A stretch of 64,000 nt of DNA from Ferrovibrio sp965278975 (GCF_965278975.1 NZ_OZ257126.1:2914001-2978000), one strand, 5' to 3'; positions 41,291 to 49,826 are shown, counted from the first letter of the stretch. Program-made: numbers and translations. The notes: generated from the sequence alone by a model not told the origin.

Positions 41291-41899
41291 ATGTCCGCTG
41301 TTCAGCCCACGACCAATGTTCAGACTGTTGCGAAGCATGTCAGTCAACTGCGCCCTTCGCGCCGCGCCACATTGGCGCTGGTTGGCCTCGTTGCCGCCAT
41401 GCCGCTCGCAGCCTGTGCCGCCGGGCCGCAGGAATCGGTAAGCGGTACGATCACCACGCGCCACAGCATGGTGCTGCCGGTTGACTCGGTGCTGGTGGTG
41501 CGCCTGCTCGATGCCACGCGTGGCGACATGGCCGCCTATACCGTGACCGAGCAGCGCCTTGCCGCCGCGCCGCTGCCGGCCCGCTTCGATCTGCGCTACC
41601 ATTTCGGTACCATCAACCCGAGCGGTACCTACTATGTGCAGGCCCAGGTGGAGCAGGCTGGCCGCCTGCTGCTGATCAATGATCAGAACTACTCGGTGAT
41701 CACGCGCAACTCGCCGGATCGCAATGTGCTGGTCACTCTGGTGCCGGCTGCCGGCACCGTAATGGTGCCGAGCGCCGCAGCGCCGGCCTCCACCACTACG
41801 GTGATCCAGACCGCACCGGCGGTGACCGTGGCGCCGGCCACTACCACGACTACCACCACGGTGATCATCCCCGGCGGTACCTATGTGATGCCGCGCTAA
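41291..41899 (+). CDS. YbaY-family lipoprotein
   Basis: A 202-residue envelope lipoprotein. The lipobox is LAACAAG near residue 38, preceded by a longer than usual N-region with QLRPSRRATLAL. The folded domain (about 50-145: VSGTITTRHSMVLPVDSVLVVRLLDAT, then RFDLRYHFGTINPSGTYYVQA and GRLLLINDQNYSVIT) fits the YbaY/YscW beta-sandwich family. The C-terminal 50 residues are a Thr/Ala/Pro/Val low-complexity tail with a run of threonines, probably a surface linker. Function of the family is unclear. GGGAG precedes the ATG. Confidence 0.8.
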   Translation: MSAVQPTTNVQTVAKHVSQLRPSRRATLALVGLVAAMPLAACAAGPQESVSGTITTRHSMVLPVDSVLVVRLLDATRGDMAAYTVTEQRLAAAPLPARFDLRYHFGTINPSGTYYVQAQVEQAGRLLLINDQNYSVITRNSPDRNVLVTLVPAAGTVMVPSAAAPASTTTVIQTAPAVTVAPATTTTTTTVIIPGGTYVMPR

Positions 41900-41928
41900 A
41901 CCCATGACGGAAGTCTAGGGCAGGGAAA

Positions 41929-41959
41929 GCGGGCGGCGGCTCTTTGAGTCGCCGCCCGC
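41929..41959 (+). terminator. Hairpin after the YbaY-like gene
   Basis: GCGGGCGGCG (41929-41938) pairs with CGCCGCCCGC (41950-41959); inner CTC/GAG extends the stem to 14 pairs including one G-T, with loop TTT. It is followed by ACTATTTCC rather than a T-run, so termination efficiency is uncertain. Confidence 0.6.
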
Positions 41960-42006
41960 ACTATTTCCGGCTATACTCCTGCGCGATTTTAGCTGCGGAG
42001 GATGTC

Positions 42007-42363
42007 ATGCCGTATTGCCGCCGTCAGATTCTCATCGGGTCCAGCTTGCTGCTGCTTGCCGCGCCGGCCTTTGCCCATCATGGCTGGGGCTCCTACGATG
42101 CCGCCACGGTGCTGACCCTGGATGGTGTGGTGGCGGAAATCGATCCCAACAATCCGCATGGCGAATTGCGCCTCAAGACAGCGGACAAGACCTGGACCGT
42201 GACACTCTCGCCGCCGGCCCGCATGGCGGCGCGCGGCAAGCCGATGGCCGATATCAAGGTCGGCGACAAGGTGGTGGCGGTGGGTTATCCCAGCCGCTCG
42301 CGGCCAGACGAGATGCGCGCCGAGCGCGTCACCCATAACGGCTTCACGGTCGAATTGCGCTGA
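42007..42363 (+). CDS. DUF6152-like small secreted protein
   Basis: A 118-residue exported protein. The signal peptide (RRQILIGSSLLLLAAPAFA) ends just before HHGWGSYD, the N-terminal HHGW motif seen in DUF6152 proteins. The rest is a small beta-barrel-like domain (VLTLDGVVAEIDPNNPHGELRL, then GDKVVAVGYPSRS). The mature N-terminal His-His could bind a metal such as copper, but this is inference. ATG 42007 follows GGAGG at 5 nt. The next gene, a membrane protein, starts 5 bp later; the two form an operon. Confidence 0.75.
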   Translation: MPYCRRQILIGSSLLLLAAPAFAHHGWGSYDAATVLTLDGVVAEIDPNNPHGELRLKTADKTWTVTLSPPARMAARGKPMADIKVGDKVVAVGYPSRSRPDEMRAERVTHNGFTVELR

Positions 42364-42368
42364 ATTCA

Positions 42369-42863
42369 ATGGCTGATCACGGCGCCATCCAGCATCCATT
42401 GCTGCTCACGCTTGAACAGTCGAGCCTGGGCCGTGCCATGCGCGAGGAACTGCTGCTCTATCCGGCGGTGGAGGTGCTGCATATCCTCGGCTTCGTGGCC
42501 CTGTTTGCCGGCATAGCGGTATTCGATCTGCGCCTGCTGGGGCTTGGCCGGTCGCTCTCGCCGGTGCAACTGGCCCGAGTCTGCATTCCGCTGGCCGGTT
42601 ATGGCCTTGGCCTGGCCATTGCCATGGGGCTGCTGCTGTTCAGCACCGAGGCGACACATCTGGCCGCCAATCCGGCTTTCCAGGTCAAGCTGGTGTTGAT
42701 CGCCTTCGGCCTGATTAACGTGTTGCTGTTTCATTACGGCCCCTGGGGCAATATCGCCGCCTGGGGGGAAACACCGCCGCGCGCCGCGAGAGTGGCCGCC
42801 GCTGCCTCGCTGCTGCTCTGGACCGGTGTGGTGATCTGCGGCCGGCTTATTGCCTATCTGTGA
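42369..42863 (+). CDS. Small polytopic membrane protein (partner of DUF6152)
   Basis: A 164-residue protein with four predicted helices (near residues 33-55, 70-92, 103-123 and 142-162). EVLHILGFVALFAGIAVFDLRLLGLG near residue 34 has conserved-looking His and Asp within the membrane, as in DUF6644-like proteins that follow DUF6152 genes. The histidines (HILGF, EATHLAANP, LFHYG) could bind a metal or haem. Role unknown; co-transcribed with the HHGW protein. Confidence 0.7.
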   Translation: MADHGAIQHPLLLTLEQSSLGRAMREELLLYPAVEVLHILGFVALFAGIAVFDLRLLGLGRSLSPVQLARVCIPLAGYGLGLAIAMGLLLFSTEATHLAANPAFQVKLVLIAFGLINVLLFHYGPWGNIAAWGETPPRAARVAAAASLLLWTGVVICGRLIAYL

Positions 42864-42939
42864 TCGGCCCCTATTCTTAGGCCTACCCGCCCGATAACTC
42901 TCCTGGCGATCCCTCCCTGCGATATACAGGATTCCCCGC

Positions 42940-44028
42940 ATGACCGATTTGTTCTCGCCCGTTCGTCTGGGCCGCTACGACCTCAAGAACCGTATCGCCA
43001 TGGCACCGTTGACGCGCAACCGCGCCGCCGCCGGCAATGTGCCCACCGACTTGATGGCGGAATATTACGGCCAGCGCGCCGATGCCGGCCTGATCATTGC
43101 CGAGGCGACCCAGATCAGCCCTGAGGGCCAGGGCTACCAGGATACGCCCGGCATCCATTCGCCCGAGCAGATTGCCGGCTGGCGTAGGGTGACCGATGCG
43201 GTGCATGCCAAGGGCGGCCGCATCTTCCTGCAGCTCTGGCATGTCGGCCGCGTCAGCCATAGCTCACTGCAGCCGGGGGGGCAGGCGCCGGTGGCGCCTT
43301 CGGCGATCCGCGCCAAGACCAAGACCTTCGTGAATGGCGGCTTTGCCGATGTCTCCGAGCCGCGTGCGCTGGATGCCAGCGAAATTCCGGCGATCATCGC
43401 CGCCTATGGCAAGGCGGCGGAAAATGCCATCGCTGCCGGTTTCGATGGTGTCGAGGCCCATGGCGCCAATGGCTACCTGCTGGACCAGTTCCTGCGCGAT
43501 GGCTCGAACCACCGCACTGACGAATATGGCGGCTCGATCCAGAACCGCGCCAAGGTGCTGCTTGGTGCCATGAAGGCGATCACCGATGCCGTGGGTGCCG
43601 ACCGCACCGCCATCCGCATCTCGCCGGTAACGCCGGCCAATGATGCTGCCGACAGCAACCCGCAGCCGCTGTTCAATTATGTGGTTGAAGAACTGAACAA
43701 GCTCAAGCCGGCTTATATCCATGTCATCGAAGGTGCCACCGGTGCCGACCGTAATTTCGGTGCCGGCTTCGACTACAAGGCCCTGCGTCAGCGCTACCAA
43801 GGCGTCTGGATCGCCAATAATGGTTATGACCGCGCCATGGCGCAGGCGGTGCTGGAGAAGAACGAGGCCGACATGATCGCTTTCGGTCGGCCCTTCATCG
43901 CCAATCCCGATCTGGTCGAGCGCCTGCGCCGTGATGCGCCGCTCAATGCCGTGGAGCGTGCCACGCTCTATGGCGGCGGTGCCAAGGGCTATACCGATTA
44001 CCCGACACTAGCCCAGGCTGCGGAGTAA
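42940..44028 (+). CDS. Old Yellow Enzyme-family alkene reductase
   Basis: A 362-residue FMN-dependent reductase acting on activated C=C bonds or nitro esters with NAD(P)H. TIM barrel starts LFSPVRLGRYDLKNRIAMAPLTRNRA. ITQ-type active-site residues are followed by LQLWHVGRVSH near residue 92, and the hallmark HGANGYLLDQFLRDGSNHRTDEYGG is near 175-199. FGRPFIANPDLVERL near 310 binds the FMN phosphate. Monocistronic; physiological substrate not deducible. Confidence 0.93.
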   Translation: MTDLFSPVRLGRYDLKNRIAMAPLTRNRAAAGNVPTDLMAEYYGQRADAGLIIAEATQISPEGQGYQDTPGIHSPEQIAGWRRVTDAVHAKGGRIFLQLWHVGRVSHSSLQPGGQAPVAPSAIRAKTKTFVNGGFADVSEPRALDASEIPAIIAAYGKAAENAIAAGFDGVEAHGANGYLLDQFLRDGSNHRTDEYGGSIQNRAKVLLGAMKAITDAVGADRTAIRISPVTPANDAADSNPQPLFNYVVEELNKLKPAYIHVIEGATGADRNFGAGFDYKALRQRYQGVWIANNGYDRAMAQAVLEKNEADMIAFGRPFIANPDLVERLRRDAPLNAVERATLYGGGAKGYTDYPTLAQAAE

Positions 44029-44055
44029 GAGTGGCTGCCGAATAAGGGTAACTGC

Positions 44056-44130
44056 GGCATAAACATCGCGTTTATGCCTGACCCGGCGTCAACTTGAGAC
44101 GGTTTCGGCGGCGGTGCTAGCATCGCCGCC
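44056..44130. other. Two hairpins between the OYE and M20 peptidase genes
   Basis: GGCATAAAC/GTTTATGCC (44056-44064 with 44070-44078, 5-nt loop) is a perfect 9-bp stem. GGCGGCGGTGCTAGCATCGCCGCC is a 24-nt near-perfect palindrome at 44107-44130. Neither has a T-tract. The first may end the OYE message; the second sits 28 bp before the peptidase start and may be an operator. Confidence 0.4.
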
Positions 44131-44157
44131 GAATTCGTTTTCCTGTGGAGCGCCGCG

Positions 44158-45621
44158 ATGAAAAAGCTGCTGCTGATCCTGCTCGCCGGCCTTATCGGCC
44201 TTGCTGCCGTGGTGCTCTACCGCACCATCACCTTCACGCCGCCAGCCTTGCCGCCGGTGGCACAGAACCAGGAACGCATCGCGCCGGAGCCGATTGCCGA
44301 GCGGCTGTCGCAGGCGATCCGTTTCCCCACCATATCGCAGCAGCCGCCGCAGCCGACCGATCCGGCGCCGTTCGAAGGCTTCATCGCCTGGCTGGAAACC
44401 GCCTACCCGGAAATCCATGCCACGCTGAAGCGTGAGCGCATCAACAATCATGCGCTGCTCTATACCTGGGCTGGCAGCAATACGGCGCTGAAGCCGATTC
44501 TGCTCACCGCGCATTACGATGTGGTGCCGGTGATTCCCGGCACCGAGAAGGACTGGAAATATCCACCCTTCGATGGCGTGATCGCCGAGGGCTATGTCTG
44601 GGGTCGCGGCACGCTGGATGACAAGGGCGCCGCCATCACCATCATGGAAGGCATCAGCGCACTGCTGCGCCAGGGCTACAAGCCGGCGCGCACCATCTAT
44701 CTCAGCTTTGGTAATGACGAGGAGATCGGCGGCGATGCCGGTGCCGGCGCCATCACCGCGCATCTCCAGGCGCAAGGAGTGCGGCTGGAATGGTCGCTCG
44801 ATGAAGGCTCTTTCGTGCTCGATGGCATCGTGCCGGGCGTGGCTTTGCCTGCCGCCAGCATCAATGTGGCTGAGAAGGGCTATCTGACCCTGGACCTGAT
44901 CGCGCGTGCTGCTGGCGGCCATTCCTCGATGCCGCCGCGCGAGACGGCTGTCGGCATCCTGGCCAGCGCGCTGGTGAAGCTGCAGGGCTCGCCGGTGCCG
45001 GGCGCCGTCGATGGCCTGACGGCGGAATCCTTCGGCGCCATGGCGCGGCATATGTCATTCGAGCGCCGCATGCTGTTCGCCAATCAATGGCTGTTTGCGC
45101 CGGTACTGAACTGGGCGCTGTCACAATCGCCCGCCACCAATGCTTCACTGCGCACCACCACGGCACCGACCATGCTGTCGGGCAGCATCAAGGAGAATGT
45201 GCTGCCGATCGAAGCCAGCGCGACGGTGAATTTCCGTCTGCATCCGCGCGACAAGATCGACGACGTGATCGCCCATGTGACCAAGGCGGTGAATGATAGC
45301 CGCGTGGAAGTGCGCCGCCGTGGCTTTGCCCAGGATGCCTCGCCGGTGGCCAGCACGGACTCGGCCGGCTTCCGCGCCATGGCCGATGCGGTGCGGCAGG
45401 TCTATGGCGAGGTGGTGGTGGCGCCGGGCCTCACTATCGCTGCCACCGACAGCAAGCATTACCAGACCATTTCGGATAACGCCTACCGCTTCAATCCGAT
45501 GTTGATCACGCCGCAGGACCTTACCGGCTTCCACGGCACCAATGAGCGTCTGTCGCTGGAAAATCTCTCCCGCGCCACGCGTTTCTATATCGAGTTGGTA
45601 AAGGCGACAGCCGGCGGCTGA
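44158..45621 (+). CDS. M20-family peptidase (carboxypeptidase S/PM20D1-like)
   Basis: A 487-residue metallopeptidase with an N-terminal membrane anchor (LLLILLAGLIGLAAVVLY), so it is probably periplasmic and tethered. Zinc ligands and catalytic residues are seen in LTAHYDVVPV near residue 119, GRGTLDDKG near 155, and FGNDEEIGG near 185. The C-terminal His is in GFHGTNERL near 465. A dimerisation domain lies between about 240 and 350. Relatives act on peptides or N-acyl amino acids. Confidence 0.9.
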   Translation: MKKLLLILLAGLIGLAAVVLYRTITFTPPALPPVAQNQERIAPEPIAERLSQAIRFPTISQQPPQPTDPAPFEGFIAWLETAYPEIHATLKRERINNHALLYTWAGSNTALKPILLTAHYDVVPVIPGTEKDWKYPPFDGVIAEGYVWGRGTLDDKGAAITIMEGISALLRQGYKPARTIYLSFGNDEEIGGDAGAGAITAHLQAQGVRLEWSLDEGSFVLDGIVPGVALPAASINVAEKGYLTLDLIARAAGGHSSMPPRETAVGILASALVKLQGSPVPGAVDGLTAESFGAMARHMSFERRMLFANQWLFAPVLNWALSQSPATNASLRTTTAPTMLSGSIKENVLPIEASATVNFRLHPRDKIDDVIAHVTKAVNDSRVEVRRRGFAQDASPVASTDSAGFRAMADAVRQVYGEVVVAPGLTIAATDSKHYQTISDNAYRFNPMLITPQDLTGFHGTNERLSLENLSRATRFYIELVKATAGG

Positions 45622-45656
45622 GGCCGCAAAGCAATTGGCGGCGGCTGAGGCCGCAA
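45613..45656 (+). repeat. 17-bp direct repeat over the M20 gene stop
   Basis: GGCGGCTGAGGCCGCAA occurs at 45613-45629 and again at 45640-45656 (period 27). The first copy contains the peptidase stop codon. This looks like a short tandem duplication after the gene end. Confidence 0.7.
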
Positions 45657-45671
45657 GCGATTGACGGCGAA

Positions 45672-46145
45672 TTAACGCTGCAAGGCGTCCAGATGCTCGG
45701 CGATGTGGTGGGCCTGCAGCCGGGCATAATCGGCCGGTGCCACATCGCCATAGGCGAAATGCGGCTTTAGCACGGCATTGCTCCGCACAGCCTGCTCGAA
45801 GGCATCGATGGCGGCATAAAGCCGGATGAAGGCCGTAGGCATGTCGCCGTCACGCGGAATTTCCGGAGCCCCGGGGATTGGCGCATCCAGGCCATGCTTC
45901 AGCCGGCCGCGTGCCAGAAAGACCCGCGCTGCCAGCGGGCCGATGCTGGCGCGGAACCAGGCCGGCTTCATCTGCGGAAAGCCAGCAAGACCGTATTCCA
46001 GGCTCTGGGCGCTGTGATGCAGGGCCTGGTGCAGGCTTACCGGCCCGGCCATCGGATTGGCATTGCCACTGCCCTGACCCTGCAATTCTTCCAATGCGCG
46101 TCGCGCGGCTGGCAGGTCTGCCAGCGTTAAGGAAGCCCGGGTCAT
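45672..46145 (-). CDS. DUF1569-like (DinB-superfamily) protein
   Basis: A 157-residue all-helical protein. HHSAQSLEYGLAGFP near residue 42 and KHGLDAPIPGAPEIP near 83-97 match the DUF1569 group of the DinB/YfiT-like fold; the histidines (LHHSAQ and HHIAEHLDAL near the end) would bind one metal. Function unknown; some relatives are thiol-dependent S-transferases. Its ATG overlaps the stop of the upstream secreted-protein gene (ATGA). Confidence 0.75.
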   Translation of the reverse strand: MTRASLTLADLPAARRALEELQGQGSGNANPMAGPVSLHQALHHSAQSLEYGLAGFPQMKPAWFRASIGPLAARVFLARGRLKHGLDAPIPGAPEIPRDGDMPTAFIRLYAAIDAFEQAVRSNAVLKPHFAYGDVAPADYARLQAHHIAEHLDALQR

Positions 46146-46621
46146 TTCGGGCAGGGTGCTTCGCGGAAGGAATAGACCCTGTCGTCGGCGGTGGCGATAT
46201 CCGGCTTGCCGCCGGTGCTGGCGCCACCGGGCGCCCCGATCCATTCCGGCGCGATATGCATCTGGTAGATGAAGCAGGAAGGATGGCCGTCGCGTTCGCG
46301 GGCGACGAATTCTGCCTTCGCCACCAGCACATTGCCGGGGCGGAACACGCGGGTTTCGCCCGCGCTCACTTCCACGGTCCAGATCTCGGTGCTGTTATCC
46401 TCGAACCGCACGATCACCTGGCCCGGATTGGGCTGGATGGTGGTGGCGCCGCCCAGCACATGGCCGGTGGCCAGCACGGTGCCCTCGGCCAGGAAGATGG
46501 TCGGGGCGGCCTTGAGCGGGGGCGGCGGGGCAGGCGGGTTCTGCGCCGCCAGCGGGGCGGCGGCAAGCCAGAACGCGGCCGCCATGGGGAGGAGGGAGAC
46601 TGGGCGGAATCGCATGGCCAT
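46142..46621 (-). CDS. Unknown secreted protein
   Basis: A 159-residue protein with a Sec signal peptide (SLLPMAAAFWLAAAPLAAQ). A proline-rich stretch is followed by a beta-rich domain (GTVLATGHVLGGATTI, VIVRFEDNSTEIWTVEVSAGETRVF). Two cysteines (HPSCFIYQ and EAPCPK) could form a disulfide. No family recognised. It leads a two-gene operon with the DUF1569-like gene. Start 46621 or 46615. Confidence 0.65.
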   Translation of the reverse strand: MAMRFRPVSLLPMAAAFWLAAAPLAAQNPPAPPPPLKAAPTIFLAEGTVLATGHVLGGATTIQPNPGQVIVRFEDNSTEIWTVEVSAGETRVFRPGNVLVAKAEFVARERDGHPSCFIYQMHIAPEWIGAPGGASTGGKPDIATADDRVYSFREAPCPK

Positions 46622-46753
46622 CTTTATAGCATGGCCGGCCGGGCGGCTTCACCCATCGGCACTTCGCTACCCGCGGTTTTGTCGGGAACGCTTGACCACC
46701 GTCACACTGGCGCGGACACTTGCCGTAACATTGTGATGAGGGAGGAAGGCCAA

Positions 46754-47530
46754 ATGGCTCTGGTACTGATCGACGTGGCGTTGTCGCCCTTCGCCCAGAA
46801 GGTGAAAATCGCGCTGCGCGAAAAGAATATCCCGTTCGAGATGCGGGGCACCGATCTGACGGTTGCCGATCCGGTCCGCGCCGCCAGCCCGCGCGGCGAA
46901 ATTCCCCTGCTGCTGGATGGCGATGCGGCGATATGGGATTCCAGCATCATCCTCGACTATATCGAGGACAAGTGGCCGGAGCCTGCCCTGATGCCGAAGG
47001 ATCCACTGGGCCGCGCCCGGGCGCGCCAGATCGAGGAACTCTGCGACGGGCCGTTCGAGGCGGTGATCTTCTGCACCAGCGAGGTGACGGTTTTCCGCCG
47101 GGCCAGTGGCGAGTTGCAGGCCAGTATTCTGGCCGAGGCAAAAAGCAGCCTGCAGCAGCTTTTTGCCTACCTGGAACAACAGCTCGGCGAGCAGCCGTAT
47201 TTCGGCGGTGCGGCCTGGGGCCGGGCCGATTGCGCGGTGTTTCCGCATGTGATGAATGCGCGCGGCCAGCGCACGCCGCCAGCCGATGGCAGCAGGCTTG
47301 CCGCCTGGCTGGCGCGGGCGCTGGAACGTCCGAGCGTGCAGCAGACCATGGCCGAGGCGAAGGCGGGCATTGCCGAATTCAAGGCGATGGCCGAAGCCTA
47401 TGCCGGCTCCCAGGCCAAGCGGCAGTATCGCGACTACCGGCTCGACTGGATGCTCAAGGCCGGCGGCGCCAGCATCGTCCAGGAGGGCCTTGCCAAGGGT
47501 AATATCCGTTTCGGCGGCCTGGTCGGCTAA
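46754..47530 (+). CDS. Glutathione S-transferase-like protein
   Basis: A 258-residue GST-fold protein. The N-terminal thioredoxin-like domain (VLIDVALSPFAQKVKIALREKNIPFEM) has Ser-Pro-Phe in the catalytic position, and GEIPLLLDGDAAIWDSSIILDYIED near residues 54-76 binds the glutathione gamma-glutamyl group. The C-terminal helical domain has GRADCAVFPH near 155. A 45-residue tail (YRDYRLDWMLKAGG) exceeds the usual length. ATG 46754 has GGAGG upstream; a much longer open frame to the left is only a shadow of the two minus-strand genes. Confidence 0.85.
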   Translation: MALVLIDVALSPFAQKVKIALREKNIPFEMRGTDLTVADPVRAASPRGEIPLLLDGDAAIWDSSIILDYIEDKWPEPALMPKDPLGRARARQIEELCDGPFEAVIFCTSEVTVFRRASGELQASILAEAKSSLQQLFAYLEQQLGEQPYFGGAAWGRADCAVFPHVMNARGQRTPPADGSRLAAWLARALERPSVQQTMAEAKAGIAEFKAMAEAYAGSQAKRQYRDYRLDWMLKAGGASIVQEGLAKGNIRFGGLVG

Positions 47531-47856
47531 GGCTGCCCAGCTTCGTCCTTGGCGGCCTGGAGCGCCGCCTTGGCGCGGTCGCGGTGGGCGTCAGTGATGT
47601 GGCCCTCCACGGCTTTGGCTGCCAGCAGCAGCACCGCCAGATCATCGGTGTAGCCGAGCAGGACGAAGAAGTCCGGGATGGCGTCCAGCGGCAGGATGAA
47701 GTAGCCGATGGCGCCAGCCAGGATCGCTTTCACCCGGGCTGGGGTCTGGGTATCGGTAGCGCAGTAATAGGCTGCCAGGAACTGGTCGGCCCAGGGCAGG
47801 TGGCTCAGGGCAGCCTTGAATTTGGCCCAGAAACGGGCGGTATCGAGTTCGGCCAT
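47527..47856 (-). CDS. YkvA/DUF1232-family small membrane protein
   Basis: A 109-residue protein with the DUF1232 core AILAGAIGYFILPLDAIPDFFVLLGYTDDLAVLLLA (split here as GYFILPLDAIPDF and GYTDDLAVL) at about residues 45-80. This motif, with conserved Asp and Pro residues in a hydrophobic hairpin, defines the family; its function is unknown. It converges with the GST gene, overlapping by 4 bp. Confidence 0.88.
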   Translation of the reverse strand: MAELDTARFWAKFKAALSHLPWADQFLAAYYCATDTQTPARVKAILAGAIGYFILPLDAIPDFFVLLGYTDDLAVLLLAAKAVEGHITDAHRDRAKAALQAAKDEAGQP

Positions 47857-47876
47857 GGCCTGGATATGGGGTCTGG

Positions 47877-47912
47877 TCAGGCTATCGCCAAGAGTTTCAG
47901 GCTATCGCCAAG
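47877..47912. repeat. 16-bp direct repeat upstream of the SDR gene
   Basis: TCAGGCTATCGCCAAG occurs at 47877-47892 and 47897-47912, 20 bp apart, 68 bp before the dehydrogenase ATG. Spacing of two helical turns suits a regulator that binds in tandem on one DNA face; a simple duplication is equally possible. Confidence 0.6.
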
Positions 47913-47979
47913 GCTTGGGCGTTTCGGCTATAAGGCCGCAGCACATTTGTAACGTTAGTGAACTATCAGGAGGAAGGTC

Positions 47980-48741
47980 ATGGATCTCAAGGGAGTGGGC
48001 GCCATCGTCACCGGCGGCGCATCGGGTCTGGGTGCCGCCACGGCACGCGAGTTGGCCAAGGCCGGTGCCAAGGTTGCCATTTTCGATATGAACCTCGAAC
48101 TGGCCGAACAGACCGCCAAGGAAATCGGCGGCGTTGCCATCAAGTGCGATGTGGCTGATGGCCCGGGCGGTGAAGCCGCCGTGAAGGAAGCCGCTGCCAA
48201 GGTTGGCCCGCTGCGCGTGCTGGTCAATTGCGCCGGCGTCGGCACGCCGATGAAGGCGGTGGGCAAGGACGGCCCGGTGGCACTGGAGAAATTCATCCGC
48301 GTGGTGCAGATCAACCTGGTCGGTACCTTCAACATGATCCGTCTGGTGGCGCACCAGATGCAGCAGCAGGCCGAGATGGAAGGCAAGGAGCGCGGCTGCA
48401 TCATCAACACCGCTTCCGTGGCGGCGTTCGATGGCCAGATCGGCCAGCCGGCCTATGGCGCCTCCAAGGCTGGTGTGCATGGCATGACCCTGCCGCTGGC
48501 GCGTGAATTCGCTTCCTTCGGCATCCGCGTCTGCACCATCGCGCCGGGCCTGTTCGGTACCCCGATGATGTTCGCCCTGCCGCCGGAAGCGCAGGAATCT
48601 TTGGGCAAATCGGTGCCGTATCCGTCGCGCCTCGGCAAGCCGGAAGAATATGCCGCGCTGGCCCGCCATATCTGTGAAAACCAGATGCTGAACGGCGAGA
48701 CCATCCGCCTCGACGGCGCCATCCGCATGGCGCCGAAGTAA
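47980..48741 (+). CDS. 3-Hydroxyacyl-CoA dehydrogenase type II-like SDR
   Basis: A 253-residue short-chain dehydrogenase of the HSD17B10/HCD2 class, oxidising 3-hydroxyacyl-CoA (including 2-methyl-3-hydroxybutyryl-CoA) with NAD+. Cofactor motif TGGASGLG near residue 11, NCAGVG near 86, catalytic Ser in NTASVAAFDGQIGQ, and YGASKAG near 162. The insertion around QQQAEMEGKERG is typical of this class. Strong RBS GGAGG. Probably serves short branched-chain or fatty acid breakdown. Confidence 0.88.
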   Translation: MDLKGVGAIVTGGASGLGAATARELAKAGAKVAIFDMNLELAEQTAKEIGGVAIKCDVADGPGGEAAVKEAAAKVGPLRVLVNCAGVGTPMKAVGKDGPVALEKFIRVVQINLVGTFNMIRLVAHQMQQQAEMEGKERGCIINTASVAAFDGQIGQPAYGASKAGVHGMTLPLAREFASFGIRVCTIAPGLFGTPMMFALPPEAQESLGKSVPYPSRLGKPEEYAALARHICENQMLNGETIRLDGAIRMAPK

Positions 48742-48764
48742 CAAAATACGCTTGAAATCCGGGG

Positions 48765-48791
48765 GCGCGGGCCTTGCCCGCCCGCGCTTTT
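48765..48791 (+). terminator. Terminator after the SDR gene
   Basis: GCGCGGGC (48765-48772) pairs with GCCCGCGC (48780-48787) around a 7-nt loop and is followed by TTTT. It lies between the SDR gene and mdh. Confidence 0.75.
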
Positions 48792-48845
48792 CCCGGTACG
48801 CCTAGGCCCGGCTTTTTCCCTAGCAAAAACCCGGAGGTTTTCCCC

Positions 48846-49814
48846 ATGGCGCGCAAGAAGATCGCCCTTATCGGCGGCGGCAATATCGGCGGTACGCTGG
48901 CCCTGCTGGCCGGCATGAAGGAACTGGGCGACATCACCATTTTCGACGTCGTCGAAGGCCTGCCGCAGGGCAAGGCGCTCGACATGGCGCAGGCCGGTGC
49001 GGTCGAAGGTTTCGATGCCAAGCTGAAGGGCACCCAGGACTACGCCGATATCGCGGGTTCGGATGTCATCATCGTTACCGCCGGCGTGGCGCGTAAGCCC
49101 GGCATGAGCCGCGACGATCTGCTCGGCATCAACATCAAGGTGATGCAGGCGGTTGGCGCCGGCATCAAGGCGCATGCGCCGGGGGCCTTCGTCATCTGCA
49201 TCACCAATCCGCTCGACGCGATGGTCTGGGTGCTGCGCGAAGTCTGCGGCCTGCCGCATAACAAGGTGATCGGCATGGCTGGCGTGCTCGACAGCGCCCG
49301 CTTCCGCCACTTCCTGGCTGAGGAATTCAACGTCTCGGTCAACGACGTCAACGCCTTCGTGCTGGGCGGCCACGGCGACACCATGGTGCCGCTGATCCGC
49401 TACTCCACCGTGGCCGGCATCCCGGTGCCCGACCTGATCAAGATGGGCTGGTCGACCCAGGAGAAGATCGACAAGATCATCCAGCGCACCCGCGATGGCG
49501 GCGCCGAGATCGTCGCCCTGCTCAAGACCGGTTCGGCCTTCTATGCGCCGGCCTCGTCCGCCATCGAGATGGCCGAGAGTTTCCTCAAGGACAAGCGCCG
49601 CGTGCTGCCCTGCGCCGCCTGGCTGGATGGTGGCAAGTATGGCCAGTCCGGCATGTATGTCGGCGTGCCGGTGGTGATCGGCGCCAATGGCGTGGAAAAG
49701 ATCGTCGAGATCGAACTGAATGCCGAAGAGAAGAAGATGTTCGAGCATTCCGCCAATGCCGTGAAGGGCTTGGTCGACGCCTGCAAGGCGATTGATCCGT
49801 CGCTCGGCAAGTAA
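48846..49814 (+). CDS. mdh: Malate dehydrogenase (LDH-like)
   Basis: TCA-cycle enzyme converting malate and NAD+ to oxaloacetate. 322 residues. The dinucleotide motif IGGGNIGGTLA is near residue 9, substrate-binding arginines are in GVARKPGMSRDDLL near 81-92, the catalytic Asp/His pair in the segments GVLDSARFRHFL and GGHGDTMVPL (His near 177). The Arg in the mobile loop after the VTAGV strand marks malate rather than lactate specificity. ATG 48846 follows GGAGG. A good RBS and a preceding terminator suggest its own promoter. Confidence 0.96.
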   Translation: MARKKIALIGGGNIGGTLALLAGMKELGDITIFDVVEGLPQGKALDMAQAGAVEGFDAKLKGTQDYADIAGSDVIIVTAGVARKPGMSRDDLLGINIKVMQAVGAGIKAHAPGAFVICITNPLDAMVWVLREVCGLPHNKVIGMAGVLDSARFRHFLAEEFNVSVNDVNAFVLGGHGDTMVPLIRYSTVAGIPVPDLIKMGWSTQEKIDKIIQRTRDGGAEIVALLKTGSAFYAPASSAIEMAESFLKDKRRVLPCAAWLDGGKYGQSGMYVGVPVVIGANGVEKIVEIELNAEEKKMFEHSANAVKGLVDACKAIDPSLGK

Positions 49815-49826
49815 GTTCATCTGACC

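Noticed and set aside
45878..46753. N-terminal extension of the GST gene by about 290 codons
   Set aside because: The extension overlaps two minus-strand genes and has no GST-related sequence; the ATG at 46754 has a strong ribosome-binding site.
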